This document shows positions 11,280 through 23,240 of a stretch of 64,000 bases of DNA, one piece after another (within the stretch, counting starts at the first letter, position 1; each line of letters opens with the position of its first letter). A program made the position numbers and the translations under genes. The stretch covers positions 105,934,578 through 105,998,577 of the forward strand of contig NC_134398.1 in NCBI RefSeq assembly GCF_050003625.1, in the 5' to 3' direction. Below the pieces are notes generated by a model that was not told where the DNA came from, searched no databases, and worked only from the letters and a program-made list of their open reading frames with translations. The DNA comes from Haematobia irritans. Its lineage: Eukaryota; Arthropoda; Insecta; Diptera; Muscidae.

Positions 11280-11939
11280 ATTTTAAAGCATTCCAAGCTA
11301 AATTGAAATTCTCGTCACATGGAGCATACCGCTTTACACTACTTTGGTTTTATTTCTTAAGTGATAAAGCTTTTGAGCAGGAGTAAGCTTTGGGTGGTTG
11401 ACATATACGGCCGTGAACATGTCACGAAAAGATGGCCATTCTTCATAGCTGCCCTTAAAAACCTCTGTATCACAAGGGGGTACTTTCATGCACACTGCAG
11501 AGCTATTGTAATTGGGATTCTGAGGTTCAGAATTTCTTTCAGGCAAAAGAGTTAGACGAGACGTTCCATTAGGGGCAGTGTTGATACCCATTCTTAAAAT
11601 ATCTAAAATTTGAGATCGAGTATCATAATATGCCTCGGAGCAAATGTTGAGATTTACTTTCGCATTTTCCTTTAATTCTTTGGAAACAACTGACTCGGGC
11701 GATAGCATCAAATTTCCATACTTGTGCTGATCTTTTCGCCATAGATCGACTAAGTCATCCAGTTTGACTTCTAGTAAAGAATCAGTTTGGTCTGCAATAT
11801 CAGCATTTTCAAAGTATGAAAAAAAATCAGTTAGCTGATTGCACATAAACGCAAACTTTTCAAAAATAGGTGATGGCTTAATGCTGTTCACATTTGAGGG
11901 GACATTTCCCGAACTACTTTCATCAGTTGGGTTAAGCAT
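11280..11939 (-). pseudogene. BEL/Pao Gag N-terminal part
   Basis: Begins MLNPTDESSSGN and contains the motif CDTEVFKGSYEEWPSFRDMF followed by KLTPAQKLYHLRNKTK. This is the hallmark of the DUF1759-type Gag of BEL/Pao elements. The start is the first Met after a frame opening. The frame is lost near 11340, and the match continues in other frames toward 11256. Its role is capsid formation. Confidence 0.85.
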
Positions 11940-14714
11940 TTTTGCGAAAAGTTTCGTTGGAAAGAGGGGTTGAAAAGATTTTCAATAAATAGTGAGAGAA
12001 TTTGAGATCTGCTTAGGAAAAAGCGGAACAAATGATTGGATTAGAGTCACAAATTGTTAAGTGCAAACAAAATTTTCGTAATTAACGATTTTAGAATATA
12101 AAATCTGTTTATTTTTTCTTTAGATATTAAATAGTTACAGTGAAATAGTGGAATAAACTCGCCGGATTAATGAAACTTGGCATACAATATTTTATGGTTA
12201 CAATTTCCAATTATTTGTAACATTTTGATAGAAATGTGGACATAAACAGAGAAAGTTTTGAATTTTTGAGAATTTGATGTTTGAAACAAATCTTCTAGTT
12301 AAGTACGATTAAAATCTCAATTGAAATAGTAGATGAGTAAAACAAAATTTGGGATCGATTCGCTATATATCAGTTGAAATATATAGCTAGAGCTTGATGA
12401 AGAAGCTCCTGAGAAATCAAAATCGACTTGCTATATACCAGTTGAAATATATAGCTCTGGGTTAATTGTAAACCCGCACTAGAAGACTTTTTGCTATATT
12501 TCCGTTAACAAAGTATAGTATATATATTTCCGTTAACAGGTTGTTTGTAAACCCGGAGAATGAGACAATAATCGATAAACTCAACATAAATTGATTTTCC
12601 CATAAAATTGTGATTATAGCTTTTAAGCTAACATTAGTGTATCCAACAAGTGGGATATTATATAGTATGTTAGCAGAAAAAGAGGTTTTGAAACGTCAGA
12701 ATCGTGTCGCTATATCTCAGTTGAAACATATAGCAATGGGTTAATTGTACACCCGTATAGAGAGACTGAGTTTTGCTATATTTCAGTTAACAAAATATAT
12801 CTACAGGTTATTTGTAAACCCGGGAAAAGTAGCAATATTCAACATCCAGTAAAATCTGAATTGAAGGCTATACGCAAGCCTAGTTAAAATTCAAGTATAA
12901 ATCGGGTGTTAAGTATTGAGATTCAATAAGTAGAAACAATTTATAACCGAGTTGAACCCGGATTTCACTTCAATCCTTTCCAAACACACAATAAAAAATT
13001 ATAAAATAAATATTTATTCACTATTGAGAACCAAATAATTATTATTCAAACCCTTTAAACAAGATCGGGTTATTTTACATTCCTTTTTGTTTGGAAAAGC
13101 ACAGAAAAATTTTACGATTCACGTTTGGGAACAACAGAACTTTCCTTTAAAACTTTTAAAAATGTTTGGAACAACAGATTTATTTTTTTTTTTAATTTTC
13201 AAGAGTATATCCAATTTTGGATAATCAGAAGTGTTTCCTTGTTTTGGAATTACAGTAAAATTTGCAGTAAACTTTCAAAAGTATATCCACAATTGGGACC
13301 AACAGAATAATTTTTAAACACTTCTAAACAACATGAAATTTTTTTTTGCTGTTTAGAAATCCACATAAATTTTTATATCCATGTTAGGGATCACCAGAAT
13401 TATTTAATTAAATAAATTGTATGTATATATGGTAGAGTGAAATGTATGTATGAAATATTTAAAATTGTTGTTATTTAAAAATTAGTTAGTAAAAATTAGT
13501 ATAGAGATTGTAAATATATTTCCATTTAATTATTTGAGGTTTGTAGATAGAATAATTTGAGTTTTGTATTTTCATTTAATTAGATTCATTCTTCTCTGCC
13601 AATGATATTATATATTTTCGTTCCATTCAGATTATATCGGCGTCCAAAATTTCAGTTTTTCGTTTTTCCTTCATTAATTTCTATTTTTTTTTTTGTTTTT
13701 TTTTTTGTAAAAATTTTATGGTTGTGCAATTTTTTCCCATTAAGAGACACTGTGCGTGCATATCACTGTGAATGTATGTAGAGATTTATATGGTTTTCCA
13801 GCGCTCAAAAAAATAATAATTTTGGTTTTGTAATTTCGCTATATTGTTCGAACAAGAGAAACTGTGTGGTTTTTGATTTTTTCTGGTGTGTAAAAACATT
13901 CGTGCTTGAATGTATATAGATATTTGAATTGTGTTCGTAGTACAGTACTCAAAAATTAAAATGATGAAATTATATGATTTTTTAATTTCGCTATATTAGC
14001 CAAGAGACACTGTGCCTTTATCGCCGTGTAAAAACATTCGTGCTTGAATGCATATTGATATGTGTAGTGCACCAGAGCACTGTGCCATATAACAGTTTCG
14101 GTTAACTTAACTTTGAGAGAAATGTGTGGCTGCTCTCTTGCTCTCGCACAGTGGTTTGGGCTGGTAAAAATGGGTATGTGCAATAGGGTTAAATAACTAA
14201 ATGTTAACTACTTTTGTTAATGTTTATTAATGAGAGCAACGGTTACCTTAATGTACGTATACAGGAAATTTAAGTTAAATTTATTAATTTAGTAAAATTT
14301 ATTTAGTTTATTACGCGTACCGAAACACCGAATTTATTTGTATTATATTGTTCGTTTATTTTATTTAATTTAATTTGTTTGTGGAGAACCGATATAAATT
14401 TTAATTTATTTTTGTGTTTTTTTTCTTTTTCACGTAACTGTACAATTAATAATTAAATTAAGTTTTTACAACAGGATTTTAGTTGTAAAATTTTGTAATT
14501 TTACATTAAATAATTATAATGAAGTGCTTAGGTGACTTCTGCAGCCTTATTTGTATGTAGCGCACTTCCAACTCTCTTCGTCTCACTATTCGCCAATACA
14601 AATAGTACACTCTTGAGTTTTTTTTATCACTCTCTTGACACGACGTTTTCACCACTTATATCACTCTCTTGATTATCCATACAAAGGTAGAATGGGTATA
14701 TATGCAATGAACAT
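11940..14714. repeat. Gene-free AT-rich DNA with degenerate tandem repeats
   Basis: No gene is seen. Three repeat blocks stand out. First, a unit with gttgaaatatatagc, gggttaattgtaaacccg and gttaaca motifs at about 12366-12560 recurs at 12700-12835. Second, a degenerate unit with tttggaacaacagaa occurs at about 13115-13330. Third, a roughly 130-bp unit with gagacactgtg, taaaaacattcgtgcttgaatg and taatttcgctatatt is repeated from about 13740 to 14065. This may include a worn LTR or leader of the BEL/Pao element, but I cannot show that. Confidence 0.55.
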
Positions 14715-16326
14715 TGTTGCACGCTATGTATCAAACAAAAGTACCTCGGCATGTCAAAGGTATCCCGACGAGCTCAGTCCTCAAGGCATTGTTCTGTACC
14801 CCGATTGATACGTGCAATCACAGAAAATATACATGCCATAATTACATAGTGCCTTTAACGAGCTATTTGTCCACCATGATACCCAACTAGAAACGTATAA
14901 GAAGAGTAGATGTTCACTCTCCGGGTGCACTTGTTCCCGCCCAAATCACAACAAAAGTTGTACTCCTATGGCAAATAATACACGCTGAATTCATATTACT
15001 TGCCCCTATAAAAAAATTAGGCAGTTATATACATTTCAATATAAATTCAAATTGCATTCCCTTTATTAAAAAAAAACTTAGCAAAACATCTTAAACATTC
15101 ATACAGTGAACCAACGTTTTAAATAAATCGAAATTATAAACTAAATAAAGACAAATTTAATGATTTTAATATTATGAACAAAATAAAAAAAAAATAATGT
15201 GTAATATTTGATTGAATAGAAGTGGACTTCAAATGAAAAATTCAAACTTTTGTATAATTGAGAAAGAAATAATTTTGACTGTAAATATGTATATATTGGA
15301 GATACATCCAATCAAAATTGTAAACAAATAAATGAATAGCTTTTATTTAAACACATTAGATCGACTTTTAACTTAACAAAATACACAAACTAAATTGTTG
15401 ACAAAAAAATGTATATTAGTGGATTTTACCTGGGCAATTACTCTTTGCTACACTGCATATGGTGTAGTAGATTTTGTTTTTTTTTTTGTTTCTCTTTTCC
15501 AAAACTTGTGGAAAAGAGGGGGAACGTGGGATTCGTTTCTTCGGCAGTTAATGAGTTATCGAAATCATATATCAAAAATATATTGAATAGAGGGGGGGAC
15601 GTGTGATCTGCTTCTTTAATGATCGTTAGCACTCATTCATACAATAAAAGTGCAGAGGTGGAATTTTTTTTCTGTTGTAATTAATCTGTAAAATTTCACT
15701 AAATTAGCAAAGTTTGAATCGCCTATAGTAGGTGTTCATCATTTTCTTTTTTTACCTTTAATTCAAGACAAGCTCAATTTGACATTTTATAGACAAGATA
15801 AAAATTGGTGTGGAATTTTCTTTTCTTTTCCAAGTTAAGTTTCCGACAATTTCTTCTAAGCAAACTGAATGGTTGCTTAAGTCCAATTTTTTTTCTTTAC
15901 AACCTTTTGCTCACTGTTTCTAATGAATGTGGAAAATAATATATTTCTTGCTAATGCAAGAAAATAATTCCTCAAAAGGATTTTAATTTCACTATTTGCG
16001 TACTGATAATAATTTTTACTTTCTTATAAAGATTATAGATTACACAATTAAAAATAAATCTTGAAATTGCTCAGTATTGATAAAAGCCACACTCTTTAAC
16101 TCATTGATAGGAAATAGTGTGGAACCGCATGGGTCTCGTACTATCGAGAATCGATGCATTCAGCAGAGAATCGATGCATTCAGCAGCAATATCGCCTGAT
16201 GCTATATCGTTCGTACAAGAACATATGATTTCACTATCTACAATTATTATGTCAAAATCGAGACTATTGGCAATTCTATTTGTGAAAAGTTCTGTTAACG
16301 ACACTCTAATTTAAAATTTCGTAACA
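14715..16326 (-). repeat. Gypsy 1 LTR (3' LTR in element sense), 1612 bp
   Basis: Matches 21243-23009 with high identity. It keeps a 258-bp block (14972-15229) that the other LTR lacks. The deletion in the other copy lies between short CAAAT repeats. It also lacks about 0.4 kb present in the other LTR near 21757-22175. A 19-bp tandem duplication (agagaatcgatgcattcagc) at about 16138-16185 is present in both LTRs. A small open frame (16101-16304, minus) is shared by both LTRs only because they are copies. Confidence 0.93.
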
Positions 16327-16641
16327 AAACTGCTTCGTTTTGGAAAGAAGGGTCCTTTACAAGAACGAACAGTGACCGAAATTAATAAAAAAAAAAATAA
16401 AATTGATATTGGCCTAACGTGTGGCTACGACCCACGAATAGCCGGGCATAAAAACCATTCACTATGTCTTTAATGATGCATGAAAAGTTCCCACAAGGTC
16501 ACCCTTTTAATTCTCAACCTCATACAATGTTTTTCCTATACGTTTCCTAATTTTACATTTAAGAAATCTCGGTAAAAACTTGGCATTAATCGGCTTCGAC
16601 AAATTACTCTGTATGTGATTCCTCCGGAATACTGTTTGGCC
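16327..16641 (-). pseudogene. Gypsy 1 integrase C-terminal end and 3' untranslated part
   Basis: The minus strand continues past the integrase core in a shifted frame. A short open frame to 16536 encodes the tail after the NLRSR-like region. The rest up to the LTR at 16326 is non-coding. I could not recognise a clean polypurine tract at the LTR boundary. Confidence 0.5.
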
Positions 16642-18131
16642 TTACCTAAAAGTAATATTCCTACTACGTAAATTATAAGTTTTACTAGCTTTTTCATGTG
16701 CCCTATCAAGGTTCGCATTCAACTTTTCACGAATTCTCCTAAGCTTTTCAGAATTCACATCAATTTGAAAATGGTCGTTATTTAGGCTCCCCAATTCATT
16801 TAAGATACGATATACTGAACCATGTTGGCACATATTCTGACCAAAAAGTGCATAATATGGAGAGCAATCTATCGAGCTATGGTAATCACTTCGCAAGACC
16901 GTAAGAATTTCAGGTATAAACTTATCCCATTGAGAGTGATCCTTTTCACCCCCGAGAAAGCCTCTTATTTTGGTGACAATCTCCCTGTTCACACGCTCGG
17001 AGGAATTCGATTGAGGTGAATAATACCCAGTCCTCACATGGGTTATACAGTACAATTCCAGAAACTCATTCATATCCTTTGAAATAAATTGTCTGCCATT
17101 ATCGCTGTGCAGGAATTGTGGCACACCATAAGTTGGAAAAAATTCGTATTGGAAAAATGAATTAACGCTTGCCGAAGTTGCTGATCGAAGGGGCTTCAAA
17201 AATACAAACTTTGTTAAATGGTCAAGGCATATGAATAATATGAGTTTCCCTTCTTAGAATAAGTATATGGTCCCAAAAAATCACAAAAGAGCCTCTGAAA
17301 AGGGCGATATGTATGAAATTGATCTCCCATAAGAGGTCTTGAAATTCGATTATTGGATTTCAGAGACTTGAAAACTTCGCACTCTTCCACAAAAGCTTTT
17401 ATATCCCTTGCCATTGAAGGCCAAAAATACATTTCCCTTATCGTCGTCAAGGTTTTCACAAATCCACCATGACATGATAAGGAGTTGTGGGCATTCCTTA
17501 TCACAGAGGCTGTACATGTGGAATGTAACCAAAGCCTCCAGAGTTTATCTTCCTCATTTTCCAAACCCTGCCGGTATTTAACCCTCTTAAAAACAAGATT
17601 GTTTTGTATACAAAGATCTGGAAGACTTTCTTTATTTTCGTTTACAGTCTTCCTTAGATTCGAGTACTCCTCATCCTCGAAATCGCTGCTATTTGTATCA
17701 ATACAGTACTTGGAAACGTCCAATGATAATTCATCCACGTCAAAACGTGATAAGGCATCGGGAACAGTATTCATGTTTCCTTTTCGGTGTTCAATGCGGA
17801 AATCGAAACGCTGAACCTTGAGGCTCCAGCGTGCTAATCGCCCTGACAGATCCTTCTGGGTCATAAGCCAGCGTAAGCTTGCATGATCTTTCAATATACG
17901 AAAGGGCAATCCTTCAACGTACGGTCTGAATTTCTCCACCGAAATGACTGCAGCCAAACATTCCTGTTCGGTCACCGTGTAGTTTTGTTGCGCTTTGTTT
18001 AGCTTTTGGGATACAAAAGCTATCGGATGCTCATTCCCATCATCATCAAATTGCAACAAAACACCGCCTACACCGATTCGGGAAGCGTCACACTGAATTG
18101 TGAACTCTTTCGAAAAATCTGGCTGTGACAA
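16642..18131 (-). pseudogene. Gypsy 1 RNase H and integrase
   Basis: The RNase H begins FSKEFTIQCDASRIGVGGVL and continues through HPIAFVSQKLNKAQQNYTVT and HASLRWLM to RIEHRKGNMNTVPDALSR. The H2C2 integrase finger is altered: after HNSLSCHGG the expected CxxC reads CEVFK. A frameshift at about 17205 separates the N-terminal integrase (CDFLGPYTYSKKG) from the core. The core has HSDNGRQF and NSSERVNRE, giving the second D and the E of the DDE triad. The linker after the RNase H is long and acidic (SSDFEDEEYSNLR). Confidence 0.9.
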
Positions 18132-19029
18132 AACAGGGACTTATTTTGCCAACGTTAATTGTTAGCCTAGCCCCACGCAAACAATCGGCTACCTGGCCAA
18201 GAACCTCACAATGATTGAGCCTTCTAGAGTCAATGCACAGCCTGACTTTGCCGGGTTTCCTAACAAGGACAACTGGAGAGCACCATGGTGAATTTGATTC
18301 CTCTAAAACATCCATGGCTAATAATCGGTCGATCTCAGCAAAAGCTTTCGCCTGACGTGGTGGTGGGAGGGAATAATGCCTAACTTTTATTGGTGGTGAA
18401 TCTCCAGTATCAATGTGGTGCTCCAGAATGTCTGTGCAGCCTAGACCCTGCTTCTCAAATGACGGAAGTTTCAAAATTACTCGATCGAGTAAAATTTTTT
18501 GTTCAGGGGTTAAGTTGCATATTTCTGATATATTCGGTATAATATCTGGAGCCAAGGCAAAGATTTTCCAGAAATCAACACCAAGATAAATTTCTTCGCG
18601 TAAATCTGGCACCAAATAAAATATCAAATCGTGTGATACTTCCTTAAATGTGACTGACAAAATACAATAGCCAATGACGTTTTGTGGCTCCCCATTTGCC
18701 ACAGACAAGGATGATCGAAATTTATTAACTGAAATATTATATCGCGATATAAAAGACATGTAATTTTTGCCTAAAACAGAGACATTTGCACCTGTGTCTA
18801 GCAAACCCATATAAGAATCACCAAAAATCTCAATTTTTGCAAAAGGTCGATCATCACTACCTGATATTATGGACGATGCAATCATTTTCCGAATGCTTTT
18901 ACGAAGTCTATATCTCTCTCTACATTTCCGTATTCTACGTGAAACCATTACTGTTTCTCGATCGATTCCATAAATTTCATTATCGTTCGGTTCAATTCCA
19001 CATTCTCGCTCAGTCAATTGGTTGGTCAA
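18088..19029 (-). pseudogene. Gypsy 1 protease and truncated reverse transcriptase
   Basis: The retropepsin active site is in YMGLLDTGANVSVLG. Downstream come the protease tail (EIYLGVDFWKIF), the linker IKVRHYSLPPPRQAKAF and the RT N-terminus SNSPWCSPVVLVRKPGKVRL, CIDSRRLN. At about 18205 the sequence jumps to LGQVADCLRGARLTINV, which in relatives lies after the YxDD box. Around 120 residues of the palm are thus missing. A second jump near 18150 omits the RT connection and leads into RNase H in another frame. Confidence 0.9.
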
Positions 19030-19103
19030 AATCGGGTATATGCAAATGTCATTCTGAGGAGAAGATTGACATGTTGTAGGGATTAATTCGTCGGAATTAA
19101 AAT

Positions 19104-20568
19104 CTAAACCGGATTCTGTTGAACAGCACGAGAAGCCCCGGTTTTCTTCTCGTTGGCATTGAAGTTTCCCTGGTGTTTATTCGGACATTTCGATGTGGTC
19201 ACTCCTCGGAAACCACATTTGTAGCAGAATAAGTTCCTCACTTCCTCTGCACAAAAAACATATGAATGCCCGAAACTTAAACAATTCCAGCACTGGATTT
19301 TAGAATAGTCCGCTTTACGCCCAGAAATTTGTAATGCCTCAACTTGGGGATCCCCATCATCCTTCATTTCAGACGGATCAACCATATCATTGTCTGCCTG
19401 AACTTCGTTAAAAGTCCTGTTATTGAAATAGAAGGGATGACCTCTATTATCCCGTAAAAGTTCCTCAGCCTTACGCGCCATATCCCTCAAGTCATCTAAG
19501 CAAGACGGATTGGTATTGAACAACATAAATTTCAAATTCACATTTAAATTCCTCGTAATGATATCTATTAGCAATTTCTCCGGAAGTGGATTACCAAGTC
19601 GAGAATTCATGGAAATGCTATTCCAATGAAAATCGTCATACGACTCTTTTTGGTGCTGTTTCCTAGAAGAAATTCGCAATATTATATCTTGATCGTTCTC
19701 TAAATGTCCAAATTCTTTTGTTATGGAGTACTTCAACGACTGATATGAGGCACTTGGATTTTGCCTGATAAAAAAACCAGTACCAACTTTCAGCCTTTCC
19801 ACTCAACAGAACGTGAAAGTTGGACATTAAGTGGTCATGAGAGTATTTCATCTTCTCACAGAGTCTCTCTATTTTAAACAAGAAATCTGAAATAGGACCC
19901 GTCCCATCAAAATTGATCTTCCATTCTTGCAAACGAATGTTACTTGAAATATCAGAATCTAAATTTCGATGTGTGTGTTGTTGACTGGGGTCAACGCGAT
20001 GTCTGTCATGGGGTCCTATATTTTGACGGTGTAATTCCTCGTTATTCACAGAGTTTCGAAAGACAACAAATTCATTCTGTAATTTTTTTAACTGATCTTG
20101 ACTTTCACGTAAAGCCTGTTGTAAAGAATTAATCAAAGCTCGTGACTCATTTTCCTGATTATCATTCTCAATCCGTACTGGATTTAATAAATTATCATTT
20201 GGGATTCCTTGGGAAGCTAATGGCTGCTTTTCGTGTCCATTATTGGAATCCCTACGTGAACCATTGACATCAGTAGAATGTGAGCTGTTGAGAACATTAT
20301 TGGAGTTATTATTTTTGGCTCCATCGAGACCCATAGGGAAAAATGGCTCGACGTTAGCATTTAATTGACTTGTAGATAATCTTGGTTGCTCATTTCGTAT
20401 GGGGGTATGCCTTACAATAGAACAGGGTGGAGGAGGAAAAGCATACGCCTCGTCAAAATTAAATGAAATATTCCCCCCAGCATTCGCATTATTGGGATCT
20501 GATCCTGCAGTGCTCTCGCCTTGATTAACTTTCGAATTTCTGGTTCGCATTTTCATGTATATCGACAT
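19104..20568 (-). pseudogene. Gypsy 1 Gag, frameshifted, with two zinc knuckles
   Basis: The N-terminal piece (20568-19663) has an Asn-rich leader and a coiled stretch (LINSLQQALRESQDQLKK), then the capsid-like WKINFDGTGPISDFLFKIE. The frame shifts near 19800 and continues as KEFGHLENDQDIILRISSR, PLPEKLLIDIITRNLN and two knuckles, CWNCLSFGHSYVFC and FCYKCGFRGVTTSKC. The same two-knuckle pattern occurs in Gypsy 2. Unlike Gypsy 2, no RING-like Cys/His array precedes it: the frame begins MSIYMKMRTRNSK. Confidence 0.88.
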
Positions 20569-21242
20569 ATGTAATCAAAGAAATATGTTAAAGTAATTTA
20601 AGAAATCAGTAAAAAATTCAAATAAGGAAGAAAAAAATCTAATAAATGCTCACTTAATATCCAATATACCATGTAAAAAGGGAATGCAAAAAAGAATATA
20701 AATATTGAATATTCAAATAACGCCTAATATGAGAGGTTACATAATGCTCAAAATCGCACTTCTGCATCCGAAAATGGCATGTAACCACTAAATATCGAGA
20801 ATGGCAATCATACATGTTCAAAAATATCTTCAATCGCAACATATTTCCCATTTATGGTTAATATAGTCTTATTGTTGATATAGATGACTTATTATATAAA
20901 ATCCTATTGCAACACATATACAAGAGTTCACCTCAAATATGATGGGACTAATAGAATGATAAATAATACGTACAAGTACTTGAAAATAACTGATATGACT
21001 ATCGATGCAACTAAAAGTTGTAATATATGTACCCCTAAATAGGACTATCGAAAGCCTATCAATTATTTGGTGATAATAAAAGAAATAAATTGAACTACCT
21101 GTGGCATAATTACCAAAAACTAAAATTACTGTAAGAGTTCTAGAGGTTATTGTGGTGGACAAGTTTTACAAAGACAATTACCAGAAAGATCGATGTCAAA
21201 ACTATTGAAAATATGTTGGCCTTTGTCGTTGGGCGCCAACTA
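20569..21242 (-). promoter_or_regulatory. Gypsy 1 leader with tRNA-Lys-type primer-binding site
   Basis: Reading the minus strand from the 5' LTR (ending at 21243), 4 bases are followed by TGGCGCCCAACG (complement of 21227-21238). This is complementary to the 3' end of a tRNA-Lys (…CGTTGGGCGCCA). The remaining leader to the Gag start is AT-rich, and I see no convincing gene in it. The tRNA assignment is from general knowledge of tRNA-Lys 3' ends. Confidence 0.85.
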
Positions 21243-23009
21243 TGTTGCACGCTGTGTATCAAACAAAAGTTCCTCGGCATGTCAAAGGTATCCCGACGAG
21301 CTCAGTTCTCAAGGCATTGTTCTGTACCCCGATTGATACGTGCAATCACAGAAAATATATATGCCATAATTACATAGTGCCTTTAAAGAGCTATTTGTCC
21401 ACCATGATACCCAACTAGAAACGTATAAGAAGAGTAGATGTTCACTCTCCGGGTGCACTTGTTCCCGCCCAAATCACAACAAAAGTTGTACTCCTATGGC
21501 AAATGAAAAATTATAACTTTTGTATTATTGTGAAAGAAATAATGTTGACTTTAAATATGTATATATTGGAGATACATCCAATCAAAATTGTAAACAAATA
21601 AATGAATAGCTTTTATTTAAACACATTAGATCGACTTTTAACTTAACAAAATATACAAACTAAATTGTTGACAAAATAATGTATATTAGTGGATTTTACC
21701 TGGGCAATTACTCTTTGCTACACTGCATATGGTGTAGATTTTGTTTTTTTTTTTTTTGTTTCGTTTGCTTCTTTTGTTTTTTTTTTTTACATTTACCTTT
21801 TTTACAGTAGCTTCATGATGATCGTTCAATGGCCATTCAGCGAGTCATGTGTGAAGTTCTAATTGTATGGAAATAGAAAAATTAAGCAAAATACCAAAAT
21901 CCGAAAGAATAATTGAGCAATAAAACAACAAATGTTGTCCCAAATAGCTCCACTTTCAATACGTCAAGAATATTTCATCTACGTCGATTTAATATGCTTT
22001 GGTTTTATGAATGGAGGAACAATTTGAACTGAAACACTACGCGAGAGCTTGTTTTGAATGGGTTTCTATATTCCCACGTAGATCACCTAGTTATAGTTTG
22101 TTTGTTGTATTGGATATTGTTCTCGTGTCTTCCTTATGTGCTCCAAAATGAATGAATCGTCAAAAATTGTGCATCCAAAACTTGTGGAAAAGAGGGGGAA
22201 CGTGGGGTTCGTTTCTTCGGCAGTTAATGAGTTATCGAAATCATATATCAAAAATATGTTGAATAGAGGGGGAAACGTGTGGTCTGCTTCTTTAATGATC
22301 GTTAGCACTCATTCATACAATAAAAATGCAGAGGTGGATTTTTTTTCTGTTGTAATTAATCTGTAAAATTTCACTAAATTAACAAAGTTTGAATCGCCTA
22401 TAGTAGGTGTTCATCATTTTCTTTTTTTTTACCTTTAATTCAAGACAAGCTCAATTTGACATTTTATAGACAAGATAAAAATTGGTGTGGAATTTTCTTT
22501 TCTTTTCCAAGTTAAGTTTCCGACAATTTCTTCTAAGCAAACTGAATGGTTGCTTAAGTCCAATTTTTTTTCTTTACAACCTTTTGCTCACTGTTTCACT
22601 GTAATGAATGTGGAAAATAATATATTTCTTGCTAATGCAAGAAAATAATTCCTCAAAAGGATTTAATTTCACTATTTGCGTACTGATAATAATTTTTACT
22701 TTCTTATAAAGATTATCGATTACACAAAAAAAAAAAATAAATCTTGAAATTGCTCAGTATTGATAAAAGCCACACTCTTTAACTCATTGATAGGAAATAG
22801 TGTGGAACCGCATGGGTCTCGTACTATCGAGAATCGATGCATTCAGCAGAGAATCGATGCATTCAGCAGCAATATCGCCTGATGCTATATCTTTCATACA
22901 AGAACATATGATTTCACTACCTACAATTATTATGTCAAAATCGAGACTATTGGCAATTCTATTTGTGAAAAGATCTGTTAACGGCACTCTAATTTAAAAT
23001 TTCGTAACA
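21243..23009 (-). repeat. Gypsy 1 LTR (5' LTR in element sense), 1767 bp
   Basis: Same sequence as 14715-16326, with TG...CA ends. It lacks the 258-bp block and instead carries about 0.4 kb between a T-rich run (about 21757) and ccaaaacttgtgg (22176). Each LTR therefore has its own large indel. The element's transcription start and poly(A) signal would lie here, but I cannot place them. Confidence 0.93.
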
Positions 23010-23100
23010 ACATACAAAATGGAGTGGAATGAAAAATGGAATGAAAAAAGTGGAATGAAGGATCGAAAATGTGAATGTGAAGGGAAAAAGATGACGGTAG

Positions 23101-23240
23101 GTTAGGTTAGGTTAGGTTAAAGTGGCAGCCCGATTAAGATTCAGGCTCACTTAGACTATTCAGTCCATTGTGATACCACATTAACTAAAAGTACCTATTA
23201 CATATGGGCACTTCTAGTTTTAACCGCTGAACCTTCTTGA
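23101..23240 (-). repeat. LINE copy 2 3' UTR and (CCTAA)n tail
   Basis: On the plus strand this reads three TTAGG-type pentamers and then agtggcagcccgattaag, ggctcacttagactattcag and tgataccaca. The same end is found in copies 1 and 5. Its first ~85 bp are also shared with the SINE at 46516-46751, which suggests the LINE reverse transcriptase recognises this end. Confidence 0.9.

Larger units (their letters stand above)
7496..11939 (-). mobile_element. Decayed BEL/Pao LTR retrotransposon (internal region)
   Basis: Minus-strand pieces occur in the order Gag, zinc finger, aspartic protease, RT, RNase H, integrase tail, which is the BEL/Pao order. Every junction is broken by frameshifts or deletions. 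I could not find a direct-repeat LTR pair around it, so the LTRs are lost, too diverged, or the 3' part is truncated near 7496. There is no sign of an envelope gene. Confidence 0.88.
14715..23009 (-). mobile_element. Gypsy-type LTR retrotransposon 1, full outline, RT-deleted
   Basis: Direct LTRs at 14715-16326 and 21243-23009 both have TG...CA ends. They are flanked by the 4-bp duplication ACAT (14711-14714 and 23010-23013). A tRNA-Lys-type primer site lies at 21227-21238. Gag, protease, partial RT, RNase H and integrase lie in between on the minus strand. The 4-bp duplication, gene order and RNase H-integrase order place it in Gypsy (Metaviridae). No env is seen. Most of the RT is deleted, so it is not autonomous. 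Confidence 0.93.

Noticed and set aside
16101..16304. Small minus-strand frame with DIIIVDSEIICSCTNDIA-type sequence, conserved at 22784-22987
   Set aside because: Conservation is explained by the two sites being the LTR pair of one element; no domain or start context supports a gene.
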